Shown here: piece after piece, positions 17,258 through 26,050 of the stretch
Position numbering within the stretch: the stretch's first letter is position 1
Layout: each line of letters begins with the position of its first letter
Assembly: GCA_017560095.1 (NCBI GenBank)
Contig: JAFYOU010000056.1
Coordinates: 44,663-108,662 of the forward strand
Reading direction: 5' to 3'
Source: Candidatus Gastranaerophilales bacterium
GTDB lineage: Bacteria > Cyanobacteriota > Vampirovibrionia > Gastranaerophilales > Gastranaerophilaceae
Length of the DNA stretch: 64,000 nt
Translations under genes and position numbers: made by a program
Notes under the pieces: generated by a model
Told to the model about the DNA's origin: nothing
The model's input: only the letters and a program-made list of their open reading frames with translations
Databases searched by the model: none

Positions 17258-18454
17258 CTAAAAACTTTCAACAATCGCATTTGCAAGCTTTTCAACTTCT
17301 TCTTCTTGGCTTGTTTTTAGAGTTGATTTGATTGTTAATTTATCTTCGATAAATTTTGAACCTTTTAATTGTTCAAGTCGGGTTTTAATCGCATTTGCGC
17401 TATTTGGCGCCCAAGAGCCATTTTCAACAATTGCAAAAGTTCTATTTTGCAAATTATGCGACACTAAATCATTAATAAACTGTTCCATTTTAACAAAAAT
17501 ACAGTTGTTATATGTTGGAGTTGCAAGAACAATATGCGAATATTTAAATGCATTAGACAAAATAAATGAATGATGAGCCATTGAAACGTCATACATTTTT
17601 ATATTTTTAATTCCTTTTTGGGCTAATTTTGTAGCTAAAACTTCAACTCCATTTTGAGTTCCACCATAAATGCTTGCGTAAGTTATTAGTACTGAGTTGA
17701 TTTCTGGCTCATAATTTGCCCATTTTGTATACAAATTGATTAATTTGGAAATATTTTCTTTTAAAATTACTCCATGCAAAGGACAAATTGTTTCGATTTC
17801 AAGATTTGATGCTTTATTTAGAAGAGCATTTACTTGTGGGCCGTATTTTCCAACAATATTTGTATAATATCTTCTATATTCATTTAGATTTAATTCAACT
17901 TCGTTGTCAAAAATATTACCATTTAAAGCTCCAAAAGAGCCAAATGCATCAGCTGAAAATAAAGTTTTATTGGTTTTATCATAAGTCACCATAACTTCTG
18001 GCCAATGAACCATTGGGGCCATCACAAATGTTAGCTCATGGTGACCTGTTGATAAAACATCTCCTTCTTTAACTATTTCAAAGTTAGATTCAATATCGAA
18101 ATCAAATTCAAAAAACTGATATAGCATTTGTTTCGTTTTTGCATTGCAAATAAGCTTTACTGATGGATATTTCTCAACAACTTTTTTGATTAATGCACTA
18201 TGATCTGGTTCTAGGTGATTAATTATAAAATAATCCAAATTTCTTTTATTTAAACCTGCTTCTAAATTTTCAAAAAATTGAGATGAGCAATGTTTGTCAA
18301 CTGTATCAAAAAGAACGGTTTTATTATCTAATAATAAATAAGAATTATAGCTAACCCCATCAGCTACAGGATAAACTGCTTCAAATAATGATAATTTTCT
18401 ATCTGATGTACCAATATATAATAAATCGTTTGTTATATTTTGAATATTTTTCAT
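17258..18454 (-). CDS. fprA: A-type flavodiiron protein (O2/NO reductase)
   Basis: Flavodiiron proteins reduce oxygen or nitric oxide with electrons from a redox partner, protecting anaerobes. The 398 residues have an N-terminal metallo-beta-lactamase domain with the diiron ligands in HLEPDH, a His in MVHWPE, an Asp in FSADAFG and a late His in CPLHG. A C-terminal flavodoxin-like domain follows (from VLITYASIYGGTQNG, with ATPTYNN and NGSWAP). The extra flavin-reductase domain of photosynthetic cyanobacterial homologues is missing, as expected in a fermentative organism. The ribosome site is AAAAGGAGG. No rubredoxin or reductase gene is adjacent. Confidence 0.93.
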   Translation of the reverse strand: MKNIQNITNDLLYIGTSDRKLSLFEAVYPVADGVSYNSYLLLDNKTVLFDTVDKHCSSQFFENLEAGLNKRNLDYFIINHLEPDHSALIKKVVEKYPSVKLICNAKTKQMLYQFFEFDFDIESNFEIVKEGDVLSTGHHELTFVMAPMVHWPEVMVTYDKTNKTLFSADAFGSFGALNGNIFDNEVELNLNEYRRYYTNIVGKYGPQVNALLNKASNLEIETICPLHGVILKENISKLINLYTKWANYEPEINSVLITYASIYGGTQNGVEVLATKLAQKGIKNIKMYDVSMAHHSFILSNAFKYSHIVLATPTYNNCIFVKMEQFINDLVSHNLQNRTFAIVENGSWAPNSANAIKTRLEQLKGSKFIEDKLTIKSTLKTSQEEEVEKLANAIVESF

Positions 18455-18611
18455 AAATCCTCCTTTTGGAATTTTAACATAAATAAGTGATTAAAAGTGT
18501 TTAAAATACTATATTTAGTTTTGTAATACTTTAAATAAATTATAGAATTCGTTATAGAAGTTTGTTAAAATGAATATATAGATTGTGTTGTAAAAAAGAA
18601 AAGAGAAGAGT

Positions 18612-19040
18612 ATGAAAATTCAGCCTGTAAATTTATTGGGTCGTTTTGTCGTACAAAAACAAAAGAAGAGTTCAGAAAGAATTGAACGACCTTTTCCTCA
18701 GCTTTCTAAAGACACTGTTTCGTTTAACGCTTCACTTGTGGGGTATATTAAAAAATATAACACGTTACCCGATGATATTAAAAAAATTCTTTCACCTAAA
18801 GATGCGATTGATATGTTTATGAATATGGAATTTTTGCAAAAAGGAAAAATGCAAGGAAGGAAAATTGGCCAAGGTAGCTATGGCAGAGTCTATGCGAACC
18901 CTTGGCTTAAAGGCTATCATACATTAATTGTGCAAGATCCTAATAAAACAACGCAAGTTGTATATTTTCGATGTAATCTTGGAGATGCTGTTTGGCAAGA
19001 TGGTGATAACCAACTAATACAAATCATAAAAGATGGCTAA
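18612..19040 (+). CDS. Tagged orphan with kinase-like glycine loop
   Basis: This 142-residue soluble protein has an N-terminal basic stretch followed by DTVSFNAS at residues 34-41, a version of the aromatic tag seen on other orphans in this window. Near residue 86 the segment IGQGSYGRVYA looks exactly like a protein-kinase glycine-rich loop. However, no kinase Lys, HRD or DFG motifs follow, and only some 55 residues remain. It could be a kinase-derived fragment or chance similarity. A weak GAGAAGAG ribosome site precedes the ATG. No operon partner is obvious; a membrane glycosyltransferase begins 48 bases later. Confidence 0.5.
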   Translation: MKIQPVNLLGRFVVQKQKKSSERIERPFPQLSKDTVSFNASLVGYIKKYNTLPDDIKKILSPKDAIDMFMNMEFLQKGKMQGRKIGQGSYGRVYANPWLKGYHTLIVQDPNKTTQVVYFRCNLGDAVWQDGDNQLIQIIKDG

Positions 19041-19088
19041 ATTTCTTAACATTTTGCTATATGAAACAATTAATTATATACTTAGATT

Positions 19089-20933
19089 ATGAAGATAAAT
19101 AATAATTCGAAGTATGTACCATACATTATTCTTTTTATTATATTCATATTAATCAGAATAAATTATGTATTGCTATCAGGTGAGATTGAAAATATAGGCT
19201 TTAAAGGTCTTTCGATTTCAAATTGTTTTTGGCCGTTTGAAGTAATTAAGCAAACAGCGCTTTGTGATGTATTTATGCCTTTTTATTATTTAATAATAGG
19301 TATTTTTAAGAATGAAATTCTCATTAAAATTTTTAATACTTTAATTTCATTAGCAAATATTTATATATTCTTTTTAATAGGCAAGAAGATTCACAGTGAT
19401 AAATTAGGGATATTTTTAGGACTATTTCTTTCAATTAATCATTTCTTCTTGTATTATTCGAATTTAATAGCGCCATATTGTTTGATTTTTTTGATTCATT
19501 CTTGTTTAGTGTATGTGTTATTTGATTATTTGAAAAAACCAAATAAAAAAAGCTATGTATATCTTAATTTACTAAATTGTTTATTGATTATAATTGATAC
19601 ATTTGGTTTTGTTTTTGTTGTTTCGGAACTGTTATTTTTGAATATAATTGGCAAAAGAAGAAAAATATACTTAAAGCAAGCTTCAAAATTATTTAGTGCT
19701 TCATTTATTTGTTTTATGATAAGTTTTCCAATCTTGCTAACTCAATATATAGTTAATTCAAAATTGGTCATTCCTAATACTTTTGATAGTATTGGTTTGA
19801 ATTTAAATGCAGTTTATTTAATGCTGAGCGAGTATGTGAGTCCTTTTTTGAGCTTTCTTGCCCCTGAAACACAAACCAAGAGTACTCTTGGATTATTGTA
19901 TGGCTTCTTTTTAAATCCTGATATTAAAAATTTAAATTCTTTAAAAATACTGATTACATTGTTCTATAGTTCTATTTTGCCGATTTTAGTCATGTTATGG
20001 CTTACAATTCGAGTTTATAAAAAAAACTATAGATTGAAAATAATTTGGTTAATTTGTGCATTTAATTTTGTTGTAATTTTATGTTTGATGTTATTTGAAA
20101 AGATTGAGGTTCAGCCAATCTATGCTATTCAATTTTTTGTTATATCTGTAATTATTTTAGGTTATGGTATTTTTACGCTAAAAGATATTGTCGTAAAAAG
20201 CATTTTGATTATTTGTTTGTTGCTCATTCAAACAATAAATCCAGAGCTAAGTGCGTTCGATATTACTGTAAAAAAGAATTTTTCAACAATAAGTCCAATT
20301 AAAATTTTCATAAAAGATTTTGTTGTTACAAAGGATGATACAATTATAATGCCCCATAATGGCAGATTTGCTTCTCTATACTTTAAAAAACAAAAAGTTT
20401 TGAATTATGATGACAATTATCTTCGTTTTTCTAGAAAACAAAGTATTATAAGAAACATTTCAAGTAAAAAAACAAAATCGATAAATAAACGAAACGTTGC
20501 TTATCTTGTCAAAGAATTTCTCTTGGAAAATAGGGTTAATAGTTACCTTGCAACATATTTTACAAATGAAATATTTAATAAAAATGATGCAAGCGAAAGA
20601 TATATTTTGGTAATTGATAAATTAAATTCAAAGCCGATTTCGCTAAATTCGATTTCAAAATATGCTAATCAAAAAGATTATTCTTGGCATCCTAGAAAAA
20701 TTGATTATAGATATGCTGATATTGGACAAAATCCTTCCAAGAACTTGTATGATGCTCTAAAATCTAAAACAATCTATAATTTAGTTGGTATTTTAAATAG
20801 CAATTTTGAATTAGATTCAATTGTTGAATATAAAAAAATAGACAATGAATATTATAAGATTGCCTCTTCTAATAATATTTCAAAAGCAATTAATTCATAT
20901 GATAGCGACTATGTGTTTTTGATTTTTAAATAA
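19089..20933 (+). CDS. GT-C-type membrane glycosyltransferase (predicted)
   Basis: In this 614-residue protein about the first 370 residues form roughly ten hydrophobic helices. An early loop holds CDVFMPFYYLI, similar to the 'Asp...Pro-x-Tyr-Tyr' motif of PMT/ArnT-like (GT-C) enzymes, and SINHFFLYYSNLIAPY after it. About 240 mostly soluble residues follow, as in this superfamily, where a periplasmic domain binds the acceptor. Such enzymes move sugars from a polyprenyl-phosphate donor onto lipid, glycan or protein. Donor and acceptor cannot be told, and no glycan cluster surrounds it. The assignment rests on topology and one loop motif. Confidence 0.55.
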   Translation: MKINNNSKYVPYIILFIIFILIRINYVLLSGEIENIGFKGLSISNCFWPFEVIKQTALCDVFMPFYYLIIGIFKNEILIKIFNTLISLANIYIFFLIGKKIHSDKLGIFLGLFLSINHFFLYYSNLIAPYCLIFLIHSCLVYVLFDYLKKPNKKSYVYLNLLNCLLIIIDTFGFVFVVSELLFLNIIGKRRKIYLKQASKLFSASFICFMISFPILLTQYIVNSKLVIPNTFDSIGLNLNAVYLMLSEYVSPFLSFLAPETQTKSTLGLLYGFFLNPDIKNLNSLKILITLFYSSILPILVMLWLTIRVYKKNYRLKIIWLICAFNFVVILCLMLFEKIEVQPIYAIQFFVISVIILGYGIFTLKDIVVKSILIICLLLIQTINPELSAFDITVKKNFSTISPIKIFIKDFVVTKDDTIIMPHNGRFASLYFKKQKVLNYDDNYLRFSRKQSIIRNISSKKTKSINKRNVAYLVKEFLLENRVNSYLATYFTNEIFNKNDASERYILVIDKLNSKPISLNSISKYANQKDYSWHPRKIDYRYADIGQNPSKNLYDALKSKTIYNLVGILNSNFELDSIVEYKKIDNEYYKIASSNNISKAINSYDSDYVFLIFK

Positions 20934-21094
20934 ATTTAAATGCCATGTAATTGGTTAAAAGTTTGAATCTGCTTAATTGTAACAAAATATTACAAAATCA
21001 TAGTTTTTTCTAATTTTTTTATAAATTATGTCGATTAATAAAACAAGAAGGTTGACATTAGGAAAAGTTTGATTAAGGAATTAGTAGGTGATTT

Positions 21095-21601
21095 ATGAGT
21101 ATTAGATCTATAAATTTGGCATATGGTGCTTCATATGGTGCATATAGTCAAAAATTAACACAAGCTACAAAGCATAAGCTTGAAGCGCTTGGTTTGTCAT
21201 ATAATCCAAACATTACAGAAGATGAAGGCAAAAAAATAATTCAAGCTTATCAAGCTCAAAAGCGAGAAAATGCAAATCAAGAAGGAATGTTTCAAAGCTC
21301 GTCTAATAGTAATGATTTATTTGAAAAAGCTAAAAAGTTAGCTGAAAAATTAGGTATTCAAGTATCTGAAGGTGTTAATTTTCAGCAACTTTTAATAATG
21401 ATTCAAGCAAAAATTGAAGAAAGATTAGCAATCAGTTCTAATGATATTAATGCAATTAAAGAATTGAAAGCTTTGAGTCAAGAACTTGCTTTTATTCAAG
21501 CGCAAGGTAGTGGTTCATCTGGTTATGACGCAACCAATCAAGCTTTAATGATGAGTCTTGAGATGCTTGGTGAGTATAATAAGAATTTTTTAAACAGATA
21601 A
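21095..21601 (+). CDS. Orphan helical protein, lineage-specific
   Basis: This 168-residue glutamine- and lysine-rich, predominantly helical protein has no signal peptide or membrane span. It begins MSIRSINLAYGASYGAY with a small Tyr-Gly-Ala repeat. LEALGLSYNPNITEDEGK and LAEKLGIQVSEGVNFQQLL read like two related helix-turn-helix-length units, so an internal duplication is possible. A TTGACA box lies at 21052-21057 without a clear -10. The stop is 1 base from the convergent outer-membrane gene. I recognise no family. The N-terminus fits, loosely, the tagged orphans seen elsewhere in this window. Confidence 0.55.
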   Translation: MSIRSINLAYGASYGAYSQKLTQATKHKLEALGLSYNPNITEDEGKKIIQAYQAQKRENANQEGMFQSSSNSNDLFEKAKKLAEKLGIQVSEGVNFQQLLIMIQAKIEERLAISSNDINAIKELKALSQELAFIQAQGSGSSGYDATNQALMMSLEMLGEYNKNFLNR

Positions 21602-21602
21602 A

Positions 21603-22337
21603 TTAGAAAAAGTAAAAATTAGTATAAAAACTTGCACTTTGGCTTTGCGTGCCTGAGTGCTCGTTTGTTATTCCGGCAAATGCTTTAAAATCAATTGCTC
21701 TTGTTTTAAATGGCGTAATATATAAACCTATATCATGGTCACTTGAATAATTATTAAAATTGTATTTGTTTAAAAAGCTTAGTGAAAAATATTCATTTAA
21801 TTTGAATATCGGTGTGAAATATATTTTTCGTGATAATGGATTATGGTCTACATCTCTGTAATTTGTTTCTACCCCTGATGTAAAAGTCAGATTTTTAAAA
21901 GGAGTATATTCTACGCCTGTTGTTAATCTTCTTCCGTCTGTATAATTTTTATTAATATATTGTGTTGCATTATATGTAAAACTAAAATTTTCACTTGTCG
22001 GAATAATTATTTTAGTTTCTGGCTTTTTAAATGTTTCATTATATTTACTTATTGAAGAATTTTCTTCAATTTTTAATTTAAAAGGTACGTATCCTTCTTC
22101 AGTTGTATCATCAAATTCAAAAATTGTAATTTCATCTTCTTGAGATGTAGACTTTTTTGCTGCTTCTTTTTGTTTTTCTTCTTCTTTAATACTTGCTTCT
22201 TCTTGAGCGCATTCAATTAAATAATCAAAATAAGCTTCTGAGTAGAGATAATCTCTTGCACTATTATCTTCTTGCGCTAATAAATTGCTACAAGATAATA
22301 ACGTAAAAGATAAGAATAAAATAAATTTTTCACGCAT
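21603..22337 (-). CDS. Outer-membrane beta-barrel-like protein
   Basis: This 244-residue protein has a signal peptide of about 21 residues ending SNLLAQ, then a charged Glu/Lys-rich linker (residues 45-70). From about residue 110, alternating strand patterns such as FSFTYNATQYI, LTTGVEYTPF, LTFTSGVET and FSLSFLNKYNF end in ASFYTNFYFF with a terminal Phe. That is typical of small outer-membrane barrels. It is convergent with the orphan at 21095 and 57 bases from the TrpD-like gene. It may be a porin-like or structural surface protein, with no catalytic motif visible. Confidence 0.65.
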   Translation of the reverse strand: MREKFILFLSFTLLSCSNLLAQEDNSARDYLYSEAYFDYLIECAQEEASIKEEEKQKEAAKKSTSQEDEITIFEFDDTTEEGYVPFKLKIEENSSISKYNETFKKPETKIIIPTSENFSFTYNATQYINKNYTDGRRLTTGVEYTPFKNLTFTSGVETNYRDVDHNPLSRKIYFTPIFKLNEYFSLSFLNKYNFNNYSSDHDIGLYITPFKTRAIDFKAFAGITNEHSGTQSQSASFYTNFYFF

Positions 22338-22394
22338 TTCAATTTGATTATAAATTTAATTTGTATGCTTTTCAACTCGTTTTAAAGGATGATT

Positions 22395-23408
22395 TTAACT
22401 ATAAAATTGTTTTATTTGTTTAAATTTTTCTAAAACTACTCCATCGTTGATTAATTTTTTAGCTAAATCAATTCCATTAATAATTGAGTCTGCTTTTTTT
22501 GTAATATATAAAGATAAAGCACTATTTAAAATGGTAGCTTCGTATTTTGCACCTTGTTTTTTGTTGTTGATTATCTCTAGAATATCATTTGCATTTTCTT
22601 CATTATTTTCACAGGTTATTTTTTCTATTTCATACTCATTGAAGCCTAAAAGTTCTGGTGTAACTACGTAAGTAAAAATTTTATTTTTCCAGGCTTCTGC
22701 AATATAGCTTTCGCCACTTGGAGATATAAAAGGTATGGAGTTTTCTCCATATACAATAATTGAATTATTTTTTTGCAATTTTAGGCATATATTTGCGTAT
22801 TTCTCTACTAAATCTTTTTTGTTTACGCCTATAAAAATATTTTTAGCGTTTAAAGGGTTGAGCATTTTTTTCGTAATATCAAATATATTATCAAATGCTA
22901 AGTTTGTTCTAATTGATTCACTATATTTATAGTATGGATTTTCTCGCGATAGGTAAAAATAACTGAAATTTAATTTTTCAAATTCAATGTCATTATAGTT
23001 AATTTCTTTTTCTAGATTTACACCTAATTTTTTTAGAATATTAAAACTTTGATTTGCTGTAAGTGAATCATGAAATGAATATCTTGAAACATTAAGCTCG
23101 GCACTTGAGCATATTAAATCTTGAATAAGTGAAATGTCGAAGATGTTCTCATCTTTTTTTAAAACAATATTTTCCATTAAATTGTCATTATATGGAATGT
23201 TAAATACCTTTTTAATTGATTGCGAGGCAATTTCAATAGCGCAAGAAATAATTTCATTTGATAAATTTGAATTGTTTAATGCTGTTAAAAATGATGTAGT
23301 TTGAACTTCGTTTGCTAAACCTGAAAATATTTCTTCGAAAACTTCTTTTAATTCTACTTCAACAATTTGTTCTTGTTTTAATAATTTGTTTGTAGCTTCT
23401 TTTATCAT
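22395..23408 (-). CDS. Degenerate anthranilate phosphoribosyltransferase (TrpD)-like protein
   Basis: The ends clearly follow TrpD: MIKEATNKLL, FLTALNNSNLSNEI, a GFNEYEIEKI helix and the C-terminal pattern ILNSALSLYITKKADSI then GIDLAKKLINDG. In active enzymes DIVGTGGDG and KHGNR bind PRPP. Here the equivalent stretches read roughly LKKDENIFDISL and SRYSFHDS, so both catalytic motifs are gone. I moved the start to the ATG at 23408 (337 residues), because homology begins there and the earlier ATG at 23444 adds twelve non-homologous residues over promoter-like DNA. It is probably a non-catalytic binding or regulatory paralogue. No other trp gene is nearby. Confidence 0.7.
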   Translation of the reverse strand: MIKEATNKLLKQEQIVEVELKEVFEEIFSGLANEVQTTSFLTALNNSNLSNEIISCAIEIASQSIKKVFNIPYNDNLMENIVLKKDENIFDISLIQDLICSSAELNVSRYSFHDSLTANQSFNILKKLGVNLEKEINYNDIEFEKLNFSYFYLSRENPYYKYSESIRTNLAFDNIFDITKKMLNPLNAKNIFIGVNKKDLVEKYANICLKLQKNNSIIVYGENSIPFISPSGESYIAEAWKNKIFTYVVTPELLGFNEYEIEKITCENNEENANDILEIINNKKQGAKYEATILNSALSLYITKKADSIINGIDLAKKLINDGVVLEKFKQIKQFYS

Positions 23409-23530
23409 AAAAAAACTATAGCATATTATTAAATTTTTTAACATCTATTTTCTTAATGCGCTTGCAAAATAAATTTGTTTATAGTTTGATAGAATTAAGA
23501 CAGTACACAAATAAAAAGGAATTTAATAAA

Positions 23531-23890
23531 GTGGTTAAAATCAGATTAAAAAGATTAGGTTATAAAAAGAATCCTAGCTACCGTATTATTGCTATCGACA
23601 GCCGTTGCAAACGTGAAGGTGCACCTATTGAAGAATTAGGATTCTACAATCCAAAATCAAAAGAAATGAAAATGAATGTTGAAAGAGTTAAAGCTAGATT
23701 AGCTCAAGGCGCTCAAGCAACAGAAACAGTTATGTACTTGGTTAACAATGCTAACGAAGATGGTACATTAAACTATAAAAAATCTGAAAAAGTTAAACTT
23801 TCTAAAAAAGCTCAAGCTAAATTAGAAGAAGAAAAAGCGGCAGCTGCAGCGGCAGCAGAAGCGGAAGCTCCTGCTGAAGTTGAGGCGTAG
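23531..23890 (+). CDS. rpsP: 30S ribosomal protein S16
   Basis: S16 is an early-binding component of the small subunit. The start is probably the GTG at 23531, giving VVKIRLKRLGYKKNPSYRI, the exact family N-terminus; AAAAGGA lies ten bases upstream. The longer open frame from 23456 adds unrelated residues. The core (IAIDSRCKREGAPIEELGFYNP) is canonical. After about 80 residues it adds a Lys/Glu helix and an Ala-rich tail (AAAAAAAEAEAPAEVEA), longer than in E. coli but common in other phyla. A strong terminator follows. The usual partners rimM and trmD are not adjacent. Confidence 0.95.
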   Translation: MVKIRLKRLGYKKNPSYRIIAIDSRCKREGAPIEELGFYNPKSKEMKMNVERVKARLAQGAQATETVMYLVNNANEDGTLNYKKSEKVKLSKKAQAKLEEEKAAAAAAAEAEAPAEVEA

Positions 23891-23910
23891 TTAAGTTTAT
23901 AAGAACACTC

Positions 23911-23943
23911 AAAGAGCCTCATAAATTTGAGGCTCTTTTTTTA
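23911..23943 (+). terminator. rpsP terminator
   Basis: AAAGAGCCTCA (23911-23921) pairs with TGAGGCTCTTT (23928-23938), followed by a long T-run. Confidence 0.9.
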
Positions 23944-23969
23944 TTTAGAGATCTGGCGAAAGGGTTTGC

Positions 23970-25163
23970 ATGATGGAAACAATTAAAAAAATTCAACCGG
24001 CTGATAGAATTGCGACGTTGCCCAAATATGTGTTTGCGCAATTAGCAGAATTAAAACAAGAAGCGATAGAGCGTGGAGTTGATGTAATTGATATTTCAAT
24101 TGGAAACCCTGATGGTGCTACGCCAAGACCGGTTGTCGATATGGCAACAAAAGCCATTCAAGATCCAGCAAACCATGGTTATCCAAATTTTCGAGGAAAA
24201 ATTGAATTAAGACAAGCCATTGCGGATTGGATGAAAAAAAGATACAACGTTGAAATTGATCCAAAAACAGAAGTGCAAACTTTAATTGGTGAAAAAGAAG
24301 GGTTGGCTAATATTGCTATGGCATATACAAACCCTGGGGATATCAATATTATTCCTGACCCATATTATCCTGTATTATGTCGTGGAACATTAATTGCGGG
24401 CGGAATACCACATTTTGTGCAATTAAAAGAAGAAAATAAATTTTTAATTGATTTATCAGACATTCCATCAGATGTTGCGAAAAAAGCAAAAATGTTTTTT
24501 ATAAATTATCCAAACAACCCAACAGGTGCGATTGCTCCAAAAGGTTTTTTAGAAGACATTGTTCAATTTTGCAAAGAATATGGAATTTTGCTTGTATCGG
24601 ATTTGGCGTATGGTGAAGTTTGTTTTGGAGACTATCGACCATATTCAATATTTAATATTGAAGGCGCAAAAGACATCGCAATGGAATTTCATTCATTTAC
24701 AAAAACATTTAATATGGCAGGCTGGAGATGTGGTTTTGCGATAGGCAAGGAAGAATTTATCAATAATCTATATGCAATGAAATCTAATATGGATTATGGT
24801 ACATCAACAATTGTTCAAGATGCCTGTATAGAGGCGTTAAATATGCCAATGTGCCATGTGCAAGGAATTATGGATATTTACCATGGAAGACGTGAAGTTA
24901 TGGCAAGAGGATTCACAGAACTTGGTTTTTATGCTCCACGAAGTGATGCTACCATGTATTTTTGGATTAAAATTCCTTCAAAATTTAAATCTTCAATGGA
25001 ATTTACAAAATATGTTCTTGATAAAACAGGTGTTATAGTTACTCCAGGAAGTGCTTTTGGTCATTTGAGTGACGATCATTTTAGGGTTTCATTGGTTCAG
25101 CCAAATTATAGGATTGAAGAGGTCTTTAAAAGATTTAGAGAAGCAGGAATTAAATATGAATAA
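23970..25163 (+). CDS. dapL: LL-diaminopimelate aminotransferase-type PLP enzyme
   Basis: This 397-residue fold-type I aminotransferase contains ISIGNPDG near the start, NYPNNPTGA in the middle, SDLAYGE, and SFTKTFNMAGWRCGF, where the Lys after SFT binds pyridoxal phosphate. RVSLVQP near the end supplies the carboxylate-binding Arg. The GNPDG...HGYPNFRG and SxTKTFNMAGWR wording is closest to LL-DAP aminotransferases, which make LL-diaminopimelate directly from tetrahydrodipicolinate for lysine and peptidoglycan in cyanobacteria, chlamydiae and others. A related aspartate or alanine aminotransferase remains possible, since paralogues share these motifs. AAAGGG precedes the ATG pair at 23970. 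Confidence 0.8.
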   Translation: MMETIKKIQPADRIATLPKYVFAQLAELKQEAIERGVDVIDISIGNPDGATPRPVVDMATKAIQDPANHGYPNFRGKIELRQAIADWMKKRYNVEIDPKTEVQTLIGEKEGLANIAMAYTNPGDINIIPDPYYPVLCRGTLIAGGIPHFVQLKEENKFLIDLSDIPSDVAKKAKMFFINYPNNPTGAIAPKGFLEDIVQFCKEYGILLVSDLAYGEVCFGDYRPYSIFNIEGAKDIAMEFHSFTKTFNMAGWRCGFAIGKEEFINNLYAMKSNMDYGTSTIVQDACIEALNMPMCHVQGIMDIYHGRREVMARGFTELGFYAPRSDATMYFWIKIPSKFKSSMEFTKYVLDKTGVIVTPGSAFGHLSDDHFRVSLVQPNYRIEEVFKRFREAGIKYE

Positions 25164-25185
25164 AAAGTGCTAATCAGCACTTTTT
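25162..25185. terminator. Bidirectional terminator
   Basis: AAAAAGTGCT (25162-25171) pairs perfectly with AGCACTTTTT (25176-25185). It overlaps the dapL stop and the last codon of the convergent YkgJ-like gene. Confidence 0.85.
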
Positions 25186-25621
25186 ATTTTAAATATTCAT
25201 CAAATTTTTTATTTACGTCGAAATAGAATCCACAATTATCTAGCATTTCTACTCCGTTATATATTAAATCAGAATTTATATTAGGATAATCTCTGCAAAA
25301 AAGTGGTCTAAACCAATAAATTAAACATTTGTTGTCTTTTGATATAAATTTGCATTCGAATGTCAAAGCACCATTTTGAAAGTCTTGCTTGTTTTCTATA
25401 ACGCCTGAAATTTTGAAGTTTCTATAATATCTATGTTTTTTTTGCATTTTGGCAAATAATTTTTTGTCTTTAATATAACCTTCTTTTGTAGAAAAAAGGA
25501 TGTTTCTACAACATGCGCCACATTTTTTGCATTTTCCTTTTAATACATATTTTGAAGAAAATGTTTTATTATATAAATCAAGAAAAAAATCTTGAAAAAA
25601 ATTTTTAATTTTTAAAAGCAT
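25184..25621 (-). CDS. YkgJ-family cysteine-cluster protein
   Basis: This 145-residue protein carries the YkgJ (UPF0153) cysteine pattern: CKKCGACC near residue 32, CKFISKDNKCLIY, then RPLFCRDYP and a final Cys in LDNCGFYF. The cysteines probably hold zinc or an iron-sulfur cluster; the biochemical role of the family is not established to my knowledge. Its start abuts the stop of the upstream exported protein (25622), with no intervening base, so the two are probably translationally coupled with the TPR gene above them in one minus-strand operon. Confidence 0.8.
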   Translation of the reverse strand: MLLKIKNFFQDFFLDLYNKTFSSKYVLKGKCKKCGACCRNILFSTKEGYIKDKKLFAKMQKKHRYYRNFKISGVIENKQDFQNGALTFECKFISKDNKCLIYWFRPLFCRDYPNINSDLIYNGVEMLDNCGFYFDVNKKFDEYLK

Positions 25622-26050
25622 TTATTCTTCCACCACTATAAAATGTGCAAAAGCAATCCAATGATGCAAATTTTCTATGTCAAAAATTTGCAAGCCATAT
25701 TTTCCGGCTTCTGATAATACAAAATAATCTATATAATAATTTTTATTGTTAACTTTTCTTGTAATATTTCTAATTCTAGAATAACCCCCAACATGCACTT
25801 TATCGTCTTGTTTGAATACTTGGTATTTGATGTAGTCCGACTTAAATCCTTCTGGGTTATAGATTAAAAAATATATTCTTCTCCTTATTTTAAAAATATC
25901 TTCATTGTTTATTTTTTCATCATATGAAATAGTTATACTTGGATTGGATGAAGATAAAAATAATGATGGTTTTTCTTTCTTTTTCCAAAAAAACGCATAG
26001 CTTGGAAGACTAAGCAGGGTTAAAATAAATATTGCTATAATTTTTTTCAT
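25622..26050 (-). CDS. Small exported protein of unknown function
   Basis: This 142-residue protein has a clear signal peptide (MKKIIAIFILTLLSLPSYA, cleavage near residue 19), then a WKKKEKPS linker. The mature part is rich in beta strands and aromatic residues (SITISYDEKI, IYFLIYNPEGF, YYIDYFVLSEAGKYGL), resembling an Ig-like or FixG-type fold, with no cysteines or catalytic motif. It overlaps the TPR gene upstream by four bases (ATGA type) and abuts the YkgJ-like gene. Together this suggests a three-gene operon with two exported products. The function is unknown. Confidence 0.65.
   Translation of the reverse strand: MKKIIAIFILTLLSLPSYAFFWKKKEKPSLFLSSSNPSITISYDEKINNEDIFKIRRRIYFLIYNPEGFKSDYIKYQVFKQDDKVHVGGYSRIRNITRKVNNKNYYIDYFVLSEAGKYGLQIFDIENLHHWIAFAHFIVVEE

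Noticed and set aside
18612-19040. Protein kinase
   Set aside because: Only the glycine-rich loop is present; the catalytic motifs are missing and the protein is too short.
22395-23408. Functional anthranilate phosphoribosyltransferase
   Set aside because: Both PRPP-binding motifs are replaced, and no other trp genes are near.
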